From Paucidesulfovibrio longus DSM 6739 (GTDB taxonomy: Bacteria > Desulfobacterota > Desulfovibrionia > Desulfovibrionales > Desulfovibrionaceae): 64,000 bases of DNA. Made by a program: the position numbers and the translations under genes. The stretch lies in the NCBI RefSeq assembly GCF_000420485.1, contig NZ_ATVA01000002.1:39775-103774 (forward strand). Reading direction: 5' to 3'. The notes beneath the pieces were generated by a model. That model saw nothing but the letters and a program-made list of their open reading frames with translations, was not told the DNA's origin and made no database searches. Below are positions 24,125 to 34,600 of the stretch, in pieces. Within the stretch, counting starts at the first letter, position 1. Every line of letters begins with the position of its first letter.

Positions 24125-25864
24125 CTATTTCAGCCCCCAGGCCCGCCAGATGTCGTCGCGCCAGGCGTTGAAGTTGGTGATGAAGTCATCGAGGGGCAGT
24201 TCGGCGCGTTCGCCGGTTCTGCGGTCCTTGGCCTCGATGATGCCGTTCTTGAGTCCCTTGCCGCCGAGCACCAGCTGCATGGGGTAGCCGATGAGGTCGG
24301 CGTCGTTGAATTTCACGCCGGGACGTTCGTCGCGGTCGTCATAGAGCACTTCGATTCCGGCCTCTTGGAGCTGGGCGTAGAGTTCCTCGGCCTTGTCCGT
24401 GACGCTCTGGTCCTTGCCGCCCAGGGCCATGAGGCAGACTTCGTAGGGCGCGATGCTGGGCGGGAAGATGGCGCCGTTCTCGTCGTTGTTCTGCTCGATG
24501 GCCGAGGCCACGATGCGCGAGACGCCGATGCCGTAGCAGCCCATGACCATGAACTTTTCCTTGCCGTTTTCGTCCAGGAAGGTGGCGCTCATGGCCTTGG
24601 AGTACTTCAGGCCGAGCTTGAAGACGTGGCCCACCTCGATGCCTTTCCAGAAGTCGATGCGGCCGCCGCATTCGGGGCAGCGGTCGCCGGGGGTGATCAC
24701 GCGCAGGTCCGCGAAGCATTCGATCTCGGCGTCGCGGCCCAGGTGCACGTTCTTCAGGTGCGCGTCGGCCTTGTTCGCGCCGGTGATCCAGCCCTGGTCC
24801 TGGCGCAGCTCGAAGTCGGCCACGATGCGCTTGACCTTGAGGTTCACGGGGCCGGCAAAGCCCACGGGCGCGCCCGACCAGGCCTGGACCTGCTCCGCGG
24901 TCGCCAGGTTCAGCTCGTTGGCGCCGAGCAGGTTGCGCAGCTTGACGTCGTTGAGTTCGCGGTCGCCCCGCACGAGCGCGGCCACGGGCTCGCCGTCCGC
25001 GTCGAAGAGCAGGGTCTTGGCCAGTTCCGAGGGGTGCACGTTCAGGAAGTTGCAGACTTCTTCCACGGTGTGCTGGTCCGGGGTGGCGACTTCTTCCACG
25101 CCGGGAAGGGCCGTGGTTGCCGGACACTGTCCGCCGGGGTCCACGGTGGCGGCCTTTTCGAGGTTGGCGGCGTAGCCGCAGCCCTCGTCCAGGCAGACCG
25201 CGATGGTGTCCTCGCCCGTGTCGGCCAGGACCATGAACTCGTGCGAGAAGTCGCCGCCGATGGCTCCGGAGTCCGCGCGCACCGCGCGGAACTTCAGGCC
25301 GATGCGCTTGAAGGCCCTGGAGTAGGCCTCGTACATGGCGCGGTAGCTTTCCTCGGCTCCGGCCTCGTCCTTGTCGAAGGAGTAGGCGTCCTTCATGATG
25401 AATTCGCGGCCGCGCATCAGGCCGAAGCGCGGGCGGATTTCGTCGCGGAACTTGGTCTGGATCTGGTAGAGGTTCAGGGGCAGCTGCTTGTAGGAGCGCA
25501 CCTCGCCGCGCACGAGGTCGGTGATGACCTCCTCGTGGGTGGGTCCGAGGCAGTAGTCGCGGTCGTGGCGGTCCTTGAAGCGCAGCAGCTCCTTGCCGTA
25601 GAATTCCCAGCGGCCGGTCTCCTTCCAGAGGTCGCCGGGCTGGACCGTGGGCAGCAGCACTTCGATGGCTCCGGCGCGGTTCATCTCCTCGCGCACGATG
25701 TTCGCGACCTTGTTCACGCTGCGCAGGCCGAGCGGCAGGTAGTTGTAGATGCCGCTGGTGAGCTTGCGGATCATGCCCGCCCGCAGCAGGATTTTATGGG
25801 AGATGACCTCGGCTTCGGCCGGGGTCTCCTTCAGTGTCGGGACGTAGTAGCGGCTCAGGCGCAT
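24125..25864 (-). CDS. proS: Prolyl-tRNA synthetase (bacterial type with editing domain)
   Basis: 579 residues, normal for the bacterial form. Class II motifs: motif 1 region [16 protein letters not shown], motif 2 [22 protein letters not shown] split around the Arg, and motif 3 [14 protein letters not shown]. The editing insertion lies between motifs 2 and 3 (about 225-400), and the anticodon-binding domain is C-terminal ([20 protein letters not shown]). It charges tRNA-Pro and hydrolyses Ala-tRNA-Pro. The start codon directly follows the ispG stop (TAAATG), so the two are translationally coupled. Confidence 0.97.
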   Translation of the reverse strand: MRLSRYYVPTLKETPAEAEVISHKILLRAGMIRKLTSGIYNYLPLGLRSVNKVANIVREEMNRAGAIEVLLPTVQPGDLWKETGRWEFYGKELLRFKDRHDRDYCLGPTHEEVITDLVRGEVRSYKQLPLNLYQIQTKFRDEIRPRFGLMRGREFIMKDAYSFDKDEAGAEESYRAMYEAYSRAFKRIGLKFRAVRADSGAIGGDFSHEFMVLADTGEDTIAVCLDEGCGYAANLEKAATVDPGGQCPATTALPGVEEVATPDQHTVEEVCNFLNVHPSELAKTLLFDADGEPVAALVRGDRELNDVKLRNLLGANELNLATAEQVQAWSGAPVGFAGPVNLKVKRIVADFELRQDQGWITGANKADAHLKNVHLGRDAEIECFADLRVITPGDRCPECGGRIDFWKGIEVGHVFKLGLKYSKAMSATFLDENGKEKFMVMGCYGIGVSRIVASAIEQNNDENGAIFPPSIAPYEVCLMALGGKDQSVTDKAEELYAQLQEAGIEVLYDDRDERPGVKFNDADLIGYPMQLVLGGKGLKNGIIEAKDRRTGERAELPLDDFITNFNAWRDDIWRAWGLK

Positions 25865-26941
25865 TTATTTTCCTCTCCGTTCTTCGAGAAACGAGTCCAG
25901 TTCTTTCATGAATTCGGGCAGCAGGTTTTCCTCGCCGCGAATCTTGCGCACCACCTCGCCCTTGCGGAAGATGATGCCCAGTCCGCGTCCGCCGGCGATG
26001 CCGATGTCGGCCTCGCGGGCTTCGCCCGGTCCGTTGACGACGCAGCCCATGACCGCGCAGGTGAAGACGTCTTCCACGCCGCGCAGCCGTTCCTCGACCT
26101 GGGCCGCGAGCCCGATGAGGTCGATTTCCGTGCGGCCGCAGGTGGGGCAGGAGATGATTTCCGGGCCGCGCTCGCGCAGTCCCAGGGCGCGCAGAATCTC
26201 CCAGGCCACGCCGATTTCGTCCACGGGATCGTGCGTCAGCGAGACGCGCAGCGTGTCGCCGAGGCCTTCCCAGAGCAGGATGCCGAGGCCCACGGAGCTT
26301 TTGATGGCCCCGCGCACCAGGGTTCCGGCCTCGGTCACGCCGATGTGCAGCGGGTAGTCCACGCGCTCGGCCAGCAGGCGGTAGGCCGCGATGGTGTTCA
26401 GGACGGACGAGGATTTCAGGGAAATCTTGATCGCGTCGAAGCCGCGTTTTTCCAGCAGGGCCACGTGGGCCAGGGCGCTCTCGACCATGGCTTCGGGCGT
26501 TGGCCCGCCGAAGCGCTCCAAAAGATGCTTTTCCACGGACCCGGAATTGACGCCGATGCGGATGGGCAGCCCCTTGTCGCGGGCCGCGTCCACCACGGCA
26601 TCGACCTTGTCCGCGCCGCCGATGTTGCCGGGGTTGATGCGCAGCGCGTCCACTCCGGCCTTGGCGGCCAGGAGGGCCAGCCTGTGGTCGAAGTGGATGT
26701 CCGCCACGAGGGGCACGTCCGTGTTGCGGCGGATGGCGGCGAGGGCGTTGGCCGCGATCTCGTCGGGCACGGCCAGGCGCACGATTTCGCAGCCGGCCTC
26801 GGCGAGCAGGGCGATCTGCGCGAGGGTGGCGTTCACGTCGCGGGTGTCGGTGTTGCACATGGACTGGACGCGCACGGGATTGCTCCCGCCCACGCCCACG
26901 CCTCGGATGCGCACTTCGCGGGTCTTGTGACGTTGCTTCAT
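25865..26941 (-). CDS. ispG: 4-hydroxy-3-methylbut-2-enyl diphosphate synthase
   Basis: 358 residues from the ATG giving MKQRHKTREVRIRGVGVGG. It reductively opens MEcPP to HMBPP in the MEP pathway. The TIM-barrel part has VQSMCNTDTRDV, PLVADIHFD, ALRINPGNIG and IRIGVNSGS. The C-terminal [4Fe-4S] domain has CPTCGRTEID and CAVMGCVVNGPGEA, giving the three cysteine ligands, and the conserved Glu. The length fits the short bacterial form. An upstream extension of the same frame is not conserved and was ignored. Confidence 0.96.
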   Translation of the reverse strand: MKQRHKTREVRIRGVGVGGSNPVRVQSMCNTDTRDVNATLAQIALLAEAGCEIVRLAVPDEIAANALAAIRRNTDVPLVADIHFDHRLALLAAKAGVDALRINPGNIGGADKVDAVVDAARDKGLPIRIGVNSGSVEKHLLERFGGPTPEAMVESALAHVALLEKRGFDAIKISLKSSSVLNTIAAYRLLAERVDYPLHIGVTEAGTLVRGAIKSSVGLGILLWEGLGDTLRVSLTHDPVDEIGVAWEILRALGLRERGPEIISCPTCGRTEIDLIGLAAQVEERLRGVEDVFTCAVMGCVVNGPGEAREADIGIAGGRGLGIIFRKGEVVRKIRGEENLLPEFMKELDSFLEERRGK

Positions 26942-27003
26942 GGGGGTGTGACCGTAACCGAATTCGGGTTGCAAGCCAAGAGCGGCAAGGGGTGCGGCCC
27001 CGA

Positions 27004-27750
27004 TCAGGGCAGCCAGGCCCTGGCGATGAGGTGCACGTCCTCGTAGCTGAGCTTTTCGCGCACGGCCAGGGCCATCTCCGTGGCCATATCCATTTTGCGT
27101 CCGGCCTGATCCAAGATCTCGTCGCGCACGCGGGGCAGGTGGCGCTCCAGGAAGCGCGCGTCGAATCCGTCCACCACCAGGGCCAGCCCCTCGGCGAAGA
27201 ACGGGGTGCGGGCATAGGGCAGGAAGCGTTCCAGGCCGAGCCGCTTGTGCTGCCGGGCGTGCATGGCGTAGAAGAGCATCTTGACCAGGAGGCGGTCCGC
27301 GGACATCTTGTGGTCCACCTCCAGCAGGGTCTTCATGTCGCCTTCCTTTTTCCGCACGCTGTCCGCGAGCGCCCCGGCCATGTCGATGGCGCGCTTTTCC
27401 TCCATGGGCGGCTGGGGGAAGAGGCCGTTCATGCGCACCAGGGTCACGCGGGGGTTTTCCCGCGCGGGCACGGCGATGAGGGTCACGCGCATCATGTCCA
27501 GCTTGCGGCGGTGGCTGCGCAGGAGCTTGTCGCGCCGGGCCTCGGCCAGCCGGCGCACCGTGGGCGAGTCCAGCCCGGAAAAGACCGCCTCCAGCAGAAA
27601 GCGCACGAAGGGCTCTCCCGTGTGCGCCAGTTCTTCTTCCAGGATGGGCCGGATCTTCTTGGCGTCGGAAAGCTTCTTGATGGACAGCCAATAGGCGGCG
27701 AGCCCCTCGAAGGGCATGTCCAGAATATCGATCTGTCGCGATGGTTCCAT
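27004..27750 (-). CDS. Soluble protein of unknown function
   Basis: 248 residues from the ATG at 27750 (MEPSRQIDILDMPFEGLAAY). The chain is almost wholly alpha-helical, highly charged, with no signal peptide or membrane helix and no cysteine. Segments such as RVTLIAVPARENPRVTLVRM and LLVKMLFYAMHARQHKRLG look structured, but I know no family for them. It lies 62 bp upstream of ispG on the same strand, so it may head the ispG-proS unit. Confidence 0.6.
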   Translation of the reverse strand: MEPSRQIDILDMPFEGLAAYWLSIKKLSDAKKIRPILEEELAHTGEPFVRFLLEAVFSGLDSPTVRRLAEARRDKLLRSHRRKLDMMRVTLIAVPARENPRVTLVRMNGLFPQPPMEEKRAIDMAGALADSVRKKEGDMKTLLEVDHKMSADRLLVKMLFYAMHARQHKRLGLERFLPYARTPFFAEGLALVVDGFDARFLERHLPRVRDEILDQAGRKMDMATEMALAVREKLSYEDVHLIARAWLP

Positions 27751-27930
27751 AGTTCGCCTTGCTCGCCGCGCTGCGCCGCGCGTGTCGTCTTGAAGCCTTT
27801 GCCCGCTCCGGGGTTGACGCGGGGGGCGACCTGGCGCACCCTGCGTCGCAGGCGAGGTGCATCGTAGCGCAATTCGGCGCGGAAACAAAGCATTGCGGCG
27901 CTGTGCGCCTGAGCTCCCGCAGGAGGAAAC

Positions 27931-28722
27931 GTGATCATACTTCCCGACTTCGATCCCGTGGCCCTGCGCATCGGCCCGCTGGCCCTGCGCTGGTACGGCA
28001 TGGCCTATGCCGCCGGGTTCATCGTCGCCTGGTTCTGGGGCAACCGCCGGGCGCAGGAACCCTGGCGCGGAGTCACTCCCCGCCGCTTCGACGACCTCGT
28101 GACCTGGCTGATCCTGGGGCTGGTGCTCGGCGGCAGGCTGGGCTACGTGCTCTTCTACAATCCCTCGTACTTCCTCGCCCACCCCGCGGACATCTTCAAA
28201 GTCTGGCAGGGCGGCATGTCCTTTCACGGCGGCGCCATCGGCGTCATCCTGGTCCTGTTTCTCTTTGCCCGGCGCTACGGCATCCCCTTCCTGACCGTGG
28301 GCGACTTCCTGGTGCCCCTGGTGCCGCCGGGGCTGTTCTTCGGCAGGCTGGCCAACTTCGTCAACGGCGAGCTGTGGGGCCGTCCCACGGACCTGCCCAT
28401 CGGCATGGTTTTCCCGAATCCGCTGGCGGGCGGCGTTCCCCGCCACCCCTCCCAGCTCTACGAGGCCGGCCTGGAAGGCGTCTGCCTGTTTCTGCTGCTC
28501 TGGCTCTATTCGCGCAAGCCCCGCAGGATCGGCTCCACCGGAGGCCTGTTTCTCATGGGCTACGGATGTTTCCGTTTTCTGGTGGAGTTCGCCCGCCAGC
28601 CCGACACCCAGCTCGGCTACGTGGCTTTCGGCTGGCTGAGCATGGGCCAGGTGCTCTCCGTGCCCATGATTCTCGTGGGGCTTTGGCTTTTCCTGCGGCC
28701 CTCGCCGATTCAGGGGCAGTAG
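27931..28722 (+). CDS. lgt: Prolipoprotein diacylglyceryl transferase
   Basis: 263 residues from a GTG with AGGAGG 6-7 bases upstream. Seven hydrophobic segments are visible. Signature motifs are LGGRLGYVLFYN, GGMSFHGGAIG and the phosphatidylglycerol-site sequence GRLANFVNGELWGR, with the late HPSQLYEAGLEG. It transfers a diacylglyceryl group from phosphatidylglycerol to the lipobox cysteine in the inner membrane. Several predicted lipoproteins in this window are candidate substrates. It stands alone between divergent and convergent neighbours. Confidence 0.95.
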   Translation: MIILPDFDPVALRIGPLALRWYGMAYAAGFIVAWFWGNRRAQEPWRGVTPRRFDDLVTWLILGLVLGGRLGYVLFYNPSYFLAHPADIFKVWQGGMSFHGGAIGVILVLFLFARRYGIPFLTVGDFLVPLVPPGLFFGRLANFVNGELWGRPTDLPIGMVFPNPLAGGVPRHPSQLYEAGLEGVCLFLLLWLYSRKPRRIGSTGGLFLMGYGCFRFLVEFARQPDTQLGYVAFGWLSMGQVLSVPMILVGLWLFLRPSPIQGQ

Positions 28723-28745
28723 CGCCGACGGGCGGGTAGGAAGGA

Positions 28746-29597
28746 TCAGTGCGGCGCGGGAGCCCGTTCCCAGGGCGCGTCCGGAACCTCGATCTCGAAG
28801 ACCTTGTCCCAATTCTTGCCCGTGACGTAGAGCCGCTCGCCGTCCCAGGCGATGCCGTTGGCCACGCCCGCGTCCGGTCCGAGCAGGGGCCGCAGCGGCG
28901 CGAGGTCGATCCAGGCGGACACGCGCCCGGTTTCCGGTTCGATGACCGCGATGCTGTCCTCGAACCAGATGTTGGCGAGCAGATATCCTCGCACGTACTC
29001 CAACTCGTTGAGCTGGCTCACGGCCTTTGTCCCGTCCCGGACCACGATGCTTCCCGTCTCGGCCATGCTCGTGGGCGAGAGCAGGGAGATGCGTTCGGAG
29101 CCGTCGCTGAGGTAGAGGGTTTCCGGTCCGGCGGCCAGTCCCCAGGCCTCGCGGCCGAGGTTCGCTTCGCCCGCCCGCCCCAGGGTGCGCCCGTCCCAGA
29201 GCAGCGCCCGTCCGGATTTCCATGTCAGTTGGATGATTTTCGGTCCGGCCGGGGCCAGTCCCTCGCCGAAAAGGTCGTCGGGCAGGCGTCGGCGGCGCAG
29301 CACGCGGCCGCTTTTCGGTTCCACCACGCGCAGCTCGGACGCGCCGTAGTGGCCGATGGATTCGTAGAACAGGCCGTCCTTGGCGTAGAAGCCCTGGGTG
29401 AAGGCTTCGGGGTCGTGGGGCAGGGCCTGGACGACGCGCAGGCCGAGCAGGGCCAGGATGGGCCTGCGGGGGGCGTTCACCGCGGGGCCGCGCGCGGCGG
29501 CGGGGGCCGCGGCAATGCACGCGCAAAGAAGCAGCAGCAGGGACGCGCATCGGCGAGCTGCGGCGGGCAGGGTCGATTCAAGGCGTGGCGAACGCAT
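28746..29597 (-). CDS. Secreted glutaminyl-peptide cyclotransferase (plant/bacterial beta-propeller type)
   Basis: 283 residues with a Sec signal peptide (hydrophobic stretch about 17-31, AAARG). The five-bladed propeller signatures are present: LPHDPEAFTQGFYAKDGLFY, ESIGHYGASELR, LFGEGLAPAGPKIIQLTW, LSDGSERISLL, LNELEYVRGYLLANIWFED and GVANGIAWDGERLYVTGK. This family cyclises N-terminal Gln to pyroglutamate on exported proteins and peptides. The gene is divergent from the PAS-GGDEF gene. Confidence 0.88.
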   Translation of the reverse strand: MRSPRLESTLPAAARRCASLLLLLCACIAAAPAAARGPAVNAPRRPILALLGLRVVQALPHDPEAFTQGFYAKDGLFYESIGHYGASELRVVEPKSGRVLRRRRLPDDLFGEGLAPAGPKIIQLTWKSGRALLWDGRTLGRAGEANLGREAWGLAAGPETLYLSDGSERISLLSPTSMAETGSIVVRDGTKAVSQLNELEYVRGYLLANIWFEDSIAVIEPETGRVSAWIDLAPLRPLLGPDAGVANGIAWDGERLYVTGKNWDKVFEIEVPDAPWERAPAPH

Positions 29598-29680
29598 TTC
29601 AAAGCCCTAATCCATCGGTATCATGGAGGCAAATTCTTTTTTGTCGCAGGGAGTTCCAAAGTGTCGTAAGAATGCTTATC

Positions 29681-31540
29681 ATGGCGAAAAGATGGTGCGG
29701 TCAGGCCCTGGAACCCTACCCTATCCACGGAACGGCTTTGAAGCGAAAAGGAACAGGCATCAAGAGCAGCGAAGAGCTCTGCCGCATCTATCGGGAAATT
29801 TTCGAGAATTCCCCGGTGGGCATCTTCACCGCCACTCCGGCGGGAGAGTTCCTGATGGTCAACCCGACCCTGGTGCGCATGCTCGGCTGCGAGAACGGGC
29901 GCAGCATGACCTGCGGGGATGGGCAGTCGCATCTTGTTTCCTATTGCGGCGACGTCTGCTTCGACCATCTGCGCGAGGCCGCCGAGCACCCCGGACGCAC
30001 CGTGGTTTTCGAGGCGCGGCCCCTGCGCCTGGACAGCACGGCTTTTCTGGCCCGTTTTTCCCTGCGTTTCGTCCCCGGCAGCGCGGGCGAGGAGCAGGAA
30101 GGCTTCATGGAGGGCATGGTCGAGGACATCACCGCCCAGCGCGAGGCCGAGGAAGCGCTTTCCCGCAACCTCGTCAGCGTGGAGCGGAAGGTGGCCGAGC
30201 GCACAGCCGAGCTGCGGGAATCCAACGCCATGCTCCGGGCCGAGGTGGAGGAGCGCCGCAAGATCGAACGGGAACTGCGCCGTTCCCGCCACAATCTGCG
30301 CGTTGTCCTGGACGGATCCTACGACGCCATTTTCGTGCACGACATTTCCGGCCGGATCATCGACGTGAACCGCAAGATGTTGGAAATGTACGGGGTCAGC
30401 CGCGATCGCGCCCTGGAGCTTTCCATCGTGGACGACTATTCCGCTCCGGACGCGCCCGTGCACGAGCTGCCGCAGCGCTGGGACCGGGTCGTGGCCGGGG
30501 AGCCGCAATTCTTCGAGTGGATGGCCAAGCGTCCGCACGACGGAACCACCTTCCAGGTCGAGGTCTATCTGCGCAAGGCAGAGATGGAGGGCGACGCCGC
30601 CATCATCGCCAACGTGCGCGACATTTCCGATCGCGCGGTGACGTATCGCCGCATCCGCACGCTCTCCCGCGCCGTGGAGCAGAGTCCGGTCTCGGTCGTG
30701 ATCACGGACCCGGAGGGCCGGGTGGAGTACGTCAATCCCAAGTTCACGGAAGTGACGGGCTACTCCATGGCCGAGGTCATCGGCCGGACTCCGAGCATGC
30801 TCAAGTCCGGCGCGCACCCCGACGAATTCTATCGCGAACTCTGGGCCACGCTGGCTGCGGGCCGGGAGTGGCGCGGGGAATTTCTCAACGAAACCAAGGA
30901 CGGCCGCCGCATCTGGGAATCCGCCTCCATTTCGCCCGTGCTCGGGCCGGACGGCGCGGTTCTGCATTACGTGGCCGTCAAGGAAGACATCACCGACCGC
31001 AAGGAGCAGGAGGAGCGTATCCGACATCTCGCACTCTACGACCCGCTGACGGGTTTGCCCAACCGCACGCTCTGCATGGACCGCATAGCCCAGGCTTCGG
31101 CCCGCGTGGCCCGCTACGGAGGCCGCGCCGCGTTGCTTTATCTGGACCTGAACAAGTTCAAGCCCGTGAACGACACCTTCGGCCACGAGGCCGGGGACGA
31201 GGTGCTGCGCGAGGTCGCGACCCGCGTCAAGTCCTGCCTGCGGGAGATGGACACGGCCGCCCGCATCGGCGGCGACGAATTCGTGATCATCCTTCAGGAA
31301 ATCGAAAGCGTCGAGGAGGCCGTGAACGTGGCCGAGCGGGTGCGCGCCTCCCTGGACAAGCCCTTCCTGCCGTGCGGCAGGCACTGCGGCGATCTCGGCG
31401 TGAGCATCGGCATGAGCATCTGCCCGGACCACGGCCAGAGCGTGGACAGCCTGATCAAGAAGGCGGACCAGGCCATGTACCGGGTCAAGGGAACGGGCAA
31501 GAGCGGCGTTTCCGTCTGGGAGGATCTCAGCGAGGAATGA
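29681..31540 (+). CDS. PAS-PAS-PAS diguanylate cyclase
   Basis: 619 residues from the ATG at 29681; alternative in-frame ATGs lie at 29672 and 29585, the last overlapping the divergent gene. Order: a PAS domain with a few Cys (about 30-160), a coiled coil (VERKVAERTAELRESNAMLR), a second PAS (about 200-320), a third PAS with TGYSMAEVIGRTPSML (about 330-450), then GGDEF. The active-site GGDEF is intact at 530-534 and an RxxD inhibitory site sits five residues before it (REMDTAARI). It should therefore make cyclic di-GMP under product feedback. No membrane helix or EAL domain is present, so it is a cytosolic sensor cyclase. Confidence 0.93.
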   Translation: MAKRWCGQALEPYPIHGTALKRKGTGIKSSEELCRIYREIFENSPVGIFTATPAGEFLMVNPTLVRMLGCENGRSMTCGDGQSHLVSYCGDVCFDHLREAAEHPGRTVVFEARPLRLDSTAFLARFSLRFVPGSAGEEQEGFMEGMVEDITAQREAEEALSRNLVSVERKVAERTAELRESNAMLRAEVEERRKIERELRRSRHNLRVVLDGSYDAIFVHDISGRIIDVNRKMLEMYGVSRDRALELSIVDDYSAPDAPVHELPQRWDRVVAGEPQFFEWMAKRPHDGTTFQVEVYLRKAEMEGDAAIIANVRDISDRAVTYRRIRTLSRAVEQSPVSVVITDPEGRVEYVNPKFTEVTGYSMAEVIGRTPSMLKSGAHPDEFYRELWATLAAGREWRGEFLNETKDGRRIWESASISPVLGPDGAVLHYVAVKEDITDRKEQEERIRHLALYDPLTGLPNRTLCMDRIAQASARVARYGGRAALLYLDLNKFKPVNDTFGHEAGDEVLREVATRVKSCLREMDTAARIGGDEFVIILQEIESVEEAVNVAERVRASLDKPFLPCGRHCGDLGVSIGMSICPDHGQSVDSLIKKADQAMYRVKGTGKSGVSVWEDLSEE

Positions 31541-31557
31541 AAAAGGGCGACGAATGG

Positions 31558-31584
31558 AAAAAGGGGCCTTGCGGCCCCTTTTTT
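31558..31584. terminator. Bidirectional intrinsic terminator
   Basis: A 10-bp stem (31559-31568 with 31573-31582) has a TTGC loop, A residues on one side and T residues on the other. It ends both the GGDEF gene and the RND operon. Confidence 0.88.
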
Positions 31585-31612
31585 ATTGCGGATTGCTTTC
31601 CGTATCGCGTGC

Positions 31613-34600
31613 TCAGGCCGAGGCGCGTTCTCGTCTTCCCGCCATCCAGGCGCGGAAGGATTCCTTGAGCGAGCAGAGCACGGGCACCACCACCAGGGTC
31701 AGCAGGGTGGCCACGCCCAGGCCGAAGATTACGGCCACGGCCATGGAGCCCCACCACTGGGACGACTCGCCGCCGATGACCATCTCGAACGAGAAGAAGT
31801 CGAAGCTGACGCCCGTGGCCATGGGCAGCAGGCCCAGGACCGTGGTGATGGCCGTGAGCATGACGGGGCGGAAGCGTGTCATCCCCGCGCGCAGGAGCGC
31901 CTCGCGCACGTCCATGCCCCGCTGGAGCAGCTGCTCGAAGTAGTCGATGAGCACGATGGCGTTGTTCACGACCACGCCCGCCAGACTGATGACCCCCACT
32001 CCGGTCATGATGATGCCGAAGGGCATGTTGCAGACCAGCAGCCCCAGGAACACGCCGATGAGCGAGAGCATCACGGACGTGAGGATGATGAACGGGGTCA
32101 GCACGGAGTTGAACTGGCTCACGAGCACCAGGAAGATGATGAACAGGCAGGCCACGAATGCCTTGGCCAGGAAGTCCTGGGCCTTGGCCTGCTCCTCCTG
32201 CTCGCCCGTGAAGTGGAACTCGTAGCCGCGCGGCAGGGGGTAGTCCGCCAGGATCTTTTTGATCTGCACGAGCAGGTCGTTGGCGAGGTAGCCCGTGGCC
32301 AGGTCCGAGGAGACCGTGACCACCCGCTTCTGGTCGATGCGCTTGATGGCGCCCAGGCCCGAGGCCAGGCGCACCGCCGCCAGGGAGGTCAGGGGCACGG
32401 GCTGGCCCTCCGGGCCGGAAACCGTGATGCGCTTGACGCCCTCGACGCTGGTGCGGTCCTTTTCCGCGAGCTTGGCCACTATGTCGTATTCGTCCTTGCC
32501 TTCGCGGTAGGTGCCGACCTTGGCCCCGTTGACGGCGGCCTTGACCGTGTAGGCCAGGGTATAGGCGCTGATGCCGAGCAGGGCGGATTTTTCCTTGTCC
32601 ACGTCCACCCGGATTTCCGGCTTGCCGGAAACGTAGTCGTCCTTGAGGTCCACGAGGCCGGGCAGCTCCTTGATGCGGCTGCGCACCTCCTCGGCGATGC
32701 GGCCCAGCTCGGTCATGTCGTCGCCGGAGATTTCCAGGTTGATGGGCTTGCCCGTGGGCGGGCCGCCCTGTTCCTTTTCCACGCGGACCTCGGCACCCTT
32801 GATCATGGCGGTGAGCCGGCCGCGGATTTCGTCGGCCACCCCGGGCGAGGGCCGCGAGCGCAGGTGGAAGTCCTTGAAGTCCAGGGAAACCGAGGAGAGG
32901 TGGGAGTTGCCCGCGCCGGCAGAGCCCAGGCCGCCGCCCGCCTCGGTGCCCACGTTGGCGATGACGAACTTGATGTCCGGATATTCCATGGCCACCTTTT
33001 CCACCTGCCGGGTCAGCTCGTCCGACGCCTTCAGGTTGGTGCCGATGGGGGACTTGATGTTCACGTACACGACCTTGGGGTCCGTGTCGGGGAAGAACTC
33101 CACGCCGCGTCCGAACATGCCGAAGGCCACGATGGAGCCGACGAAGAGCGCGAAGGAGGCGGCTAAGATCTTGCCCCGGTTGTCCAGGGACCATTCCAGC
33201 AGGCGGCCGTAGCTGTCGCGGACCTTGTTCACGCCCCGGTCGATGATGCCCGGATGGGATTCCTGCTCCGCGGTCTTGGCCGTCTGCCAGAGCGCGGAGA
33301 AGACCGGGTTGACCACCAGGGCCACGAAGAGCGAGGCGAAGAGCGAGATGATCACGGTCTGGGGCAGGAAGGTCATGAACTCGCCCATGATGCCGGGCCA
33401 GAAGATCATGGGGAAGAACGCGCCCACCGTGGTCAGGGTCGAGGTGATCACGGGCCAGGCCACCTGGTCCGTGCCGATGACTGCGGCCTCCTCGCGGGTC
33501 TTGCCGTTCTGCATGTGCCGGTAGATGTTTTCCACGATGACGATGCCGTTGTCCACGAGCATGCCCAGCGCCAGGGTCAGGGAGAAGAGCACCACCATGT
33601 TCAGGGTGATGCCGAAGGCCTGGAGCAGGATGAAGGTGATCAGCATGGACAGCGGGATGGCCATGGACACGAACAGCGCCGAGCGGCCGCCGATGAAGGC
33701 GAAGACCACGGCCAGCACCAGGAGCAGGCCGGAGAGGATGTTGTTCTCCAGGTCTGCGACCATGTTGCGGATGTCCGTGGACTTGTCGCCCGTGAGGTCG
33801 ATCTTCAGGTCCGGGGGGAATTGCGGGCGCATCTCGTCGAGCACCTGCTTGACCGAGTCGATGACCTCCACGATGTTCGCGCCGGTGCGCTTCTTGACCT
33901 GGAGGGTCACGGACTGGTTGCCGTTGATGCGGCTGATGGTCGAGGGATCCTTGTAATGGTCGCGGATGGTGGCGATGTCGCGCAGGTACACGGGCTTGCC
34001 GTCGCGCACGAAGGCCACGATGTTGTTGATCTCGTCCGGGTTTTCGTATTCTTCCGGCACGCGGACGAGGTATTTCTGGCGGCCGATGTCCATGGAGCCG
34101 CCCGGCATGTTCACGTTGGAATCCTTGACCGCGCTCAGAAGGCTCTGGAAGGGCATGTTGTAGAAGGCCACGCGGTCCAGGTCCACTTCCACGTGGATCT
34201 CGCGTTCCAGGCCGCCCACCAGTTCCACGTCGAGCACGCCCTCCACGCCTTCCATGCGGTCCTCGAAATCCTCGGCGAAGACCTTGAGCCGCTTGAGGCT
34301 GAAGGGACCGGAAATAACCACGTTCAGGATCGGGAAGTCCGAGAAGTTCTTTTCCTCGATGATGGGGTCGTCGGGCAGGTCCGAGGGCAGGTCGGGCTTG
34401 GCCTGGTCCACCTTGTCGCGGACCTTCTGCAGCGCGTCGTCGATGTTCACGTCCGGCGTGAATTCGATGGCGATGGCCGAGACGCCGTCGTCCGAGACCG
34501 AGGAGATCTCCTCCACGTCGGACAGGCCCTTGAGCTTGCGCTCCAGCGGCATGGTCACCAGGGTTTCCATGTCTTCCGGGGCCACGCCTTCGTAGGTGGT

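Noticed and set aside
21725..27046. Very long plus-strand open frame (1773 codons)
   Set aside because: It runs antisense to the convincing minus-strand genes mlaA, hydrolase, exonuclease, proS and ispG. Its product is a low-complexity His/Gly/Val/Gln-rich chain typical of the reverse strand of high-GC genes.
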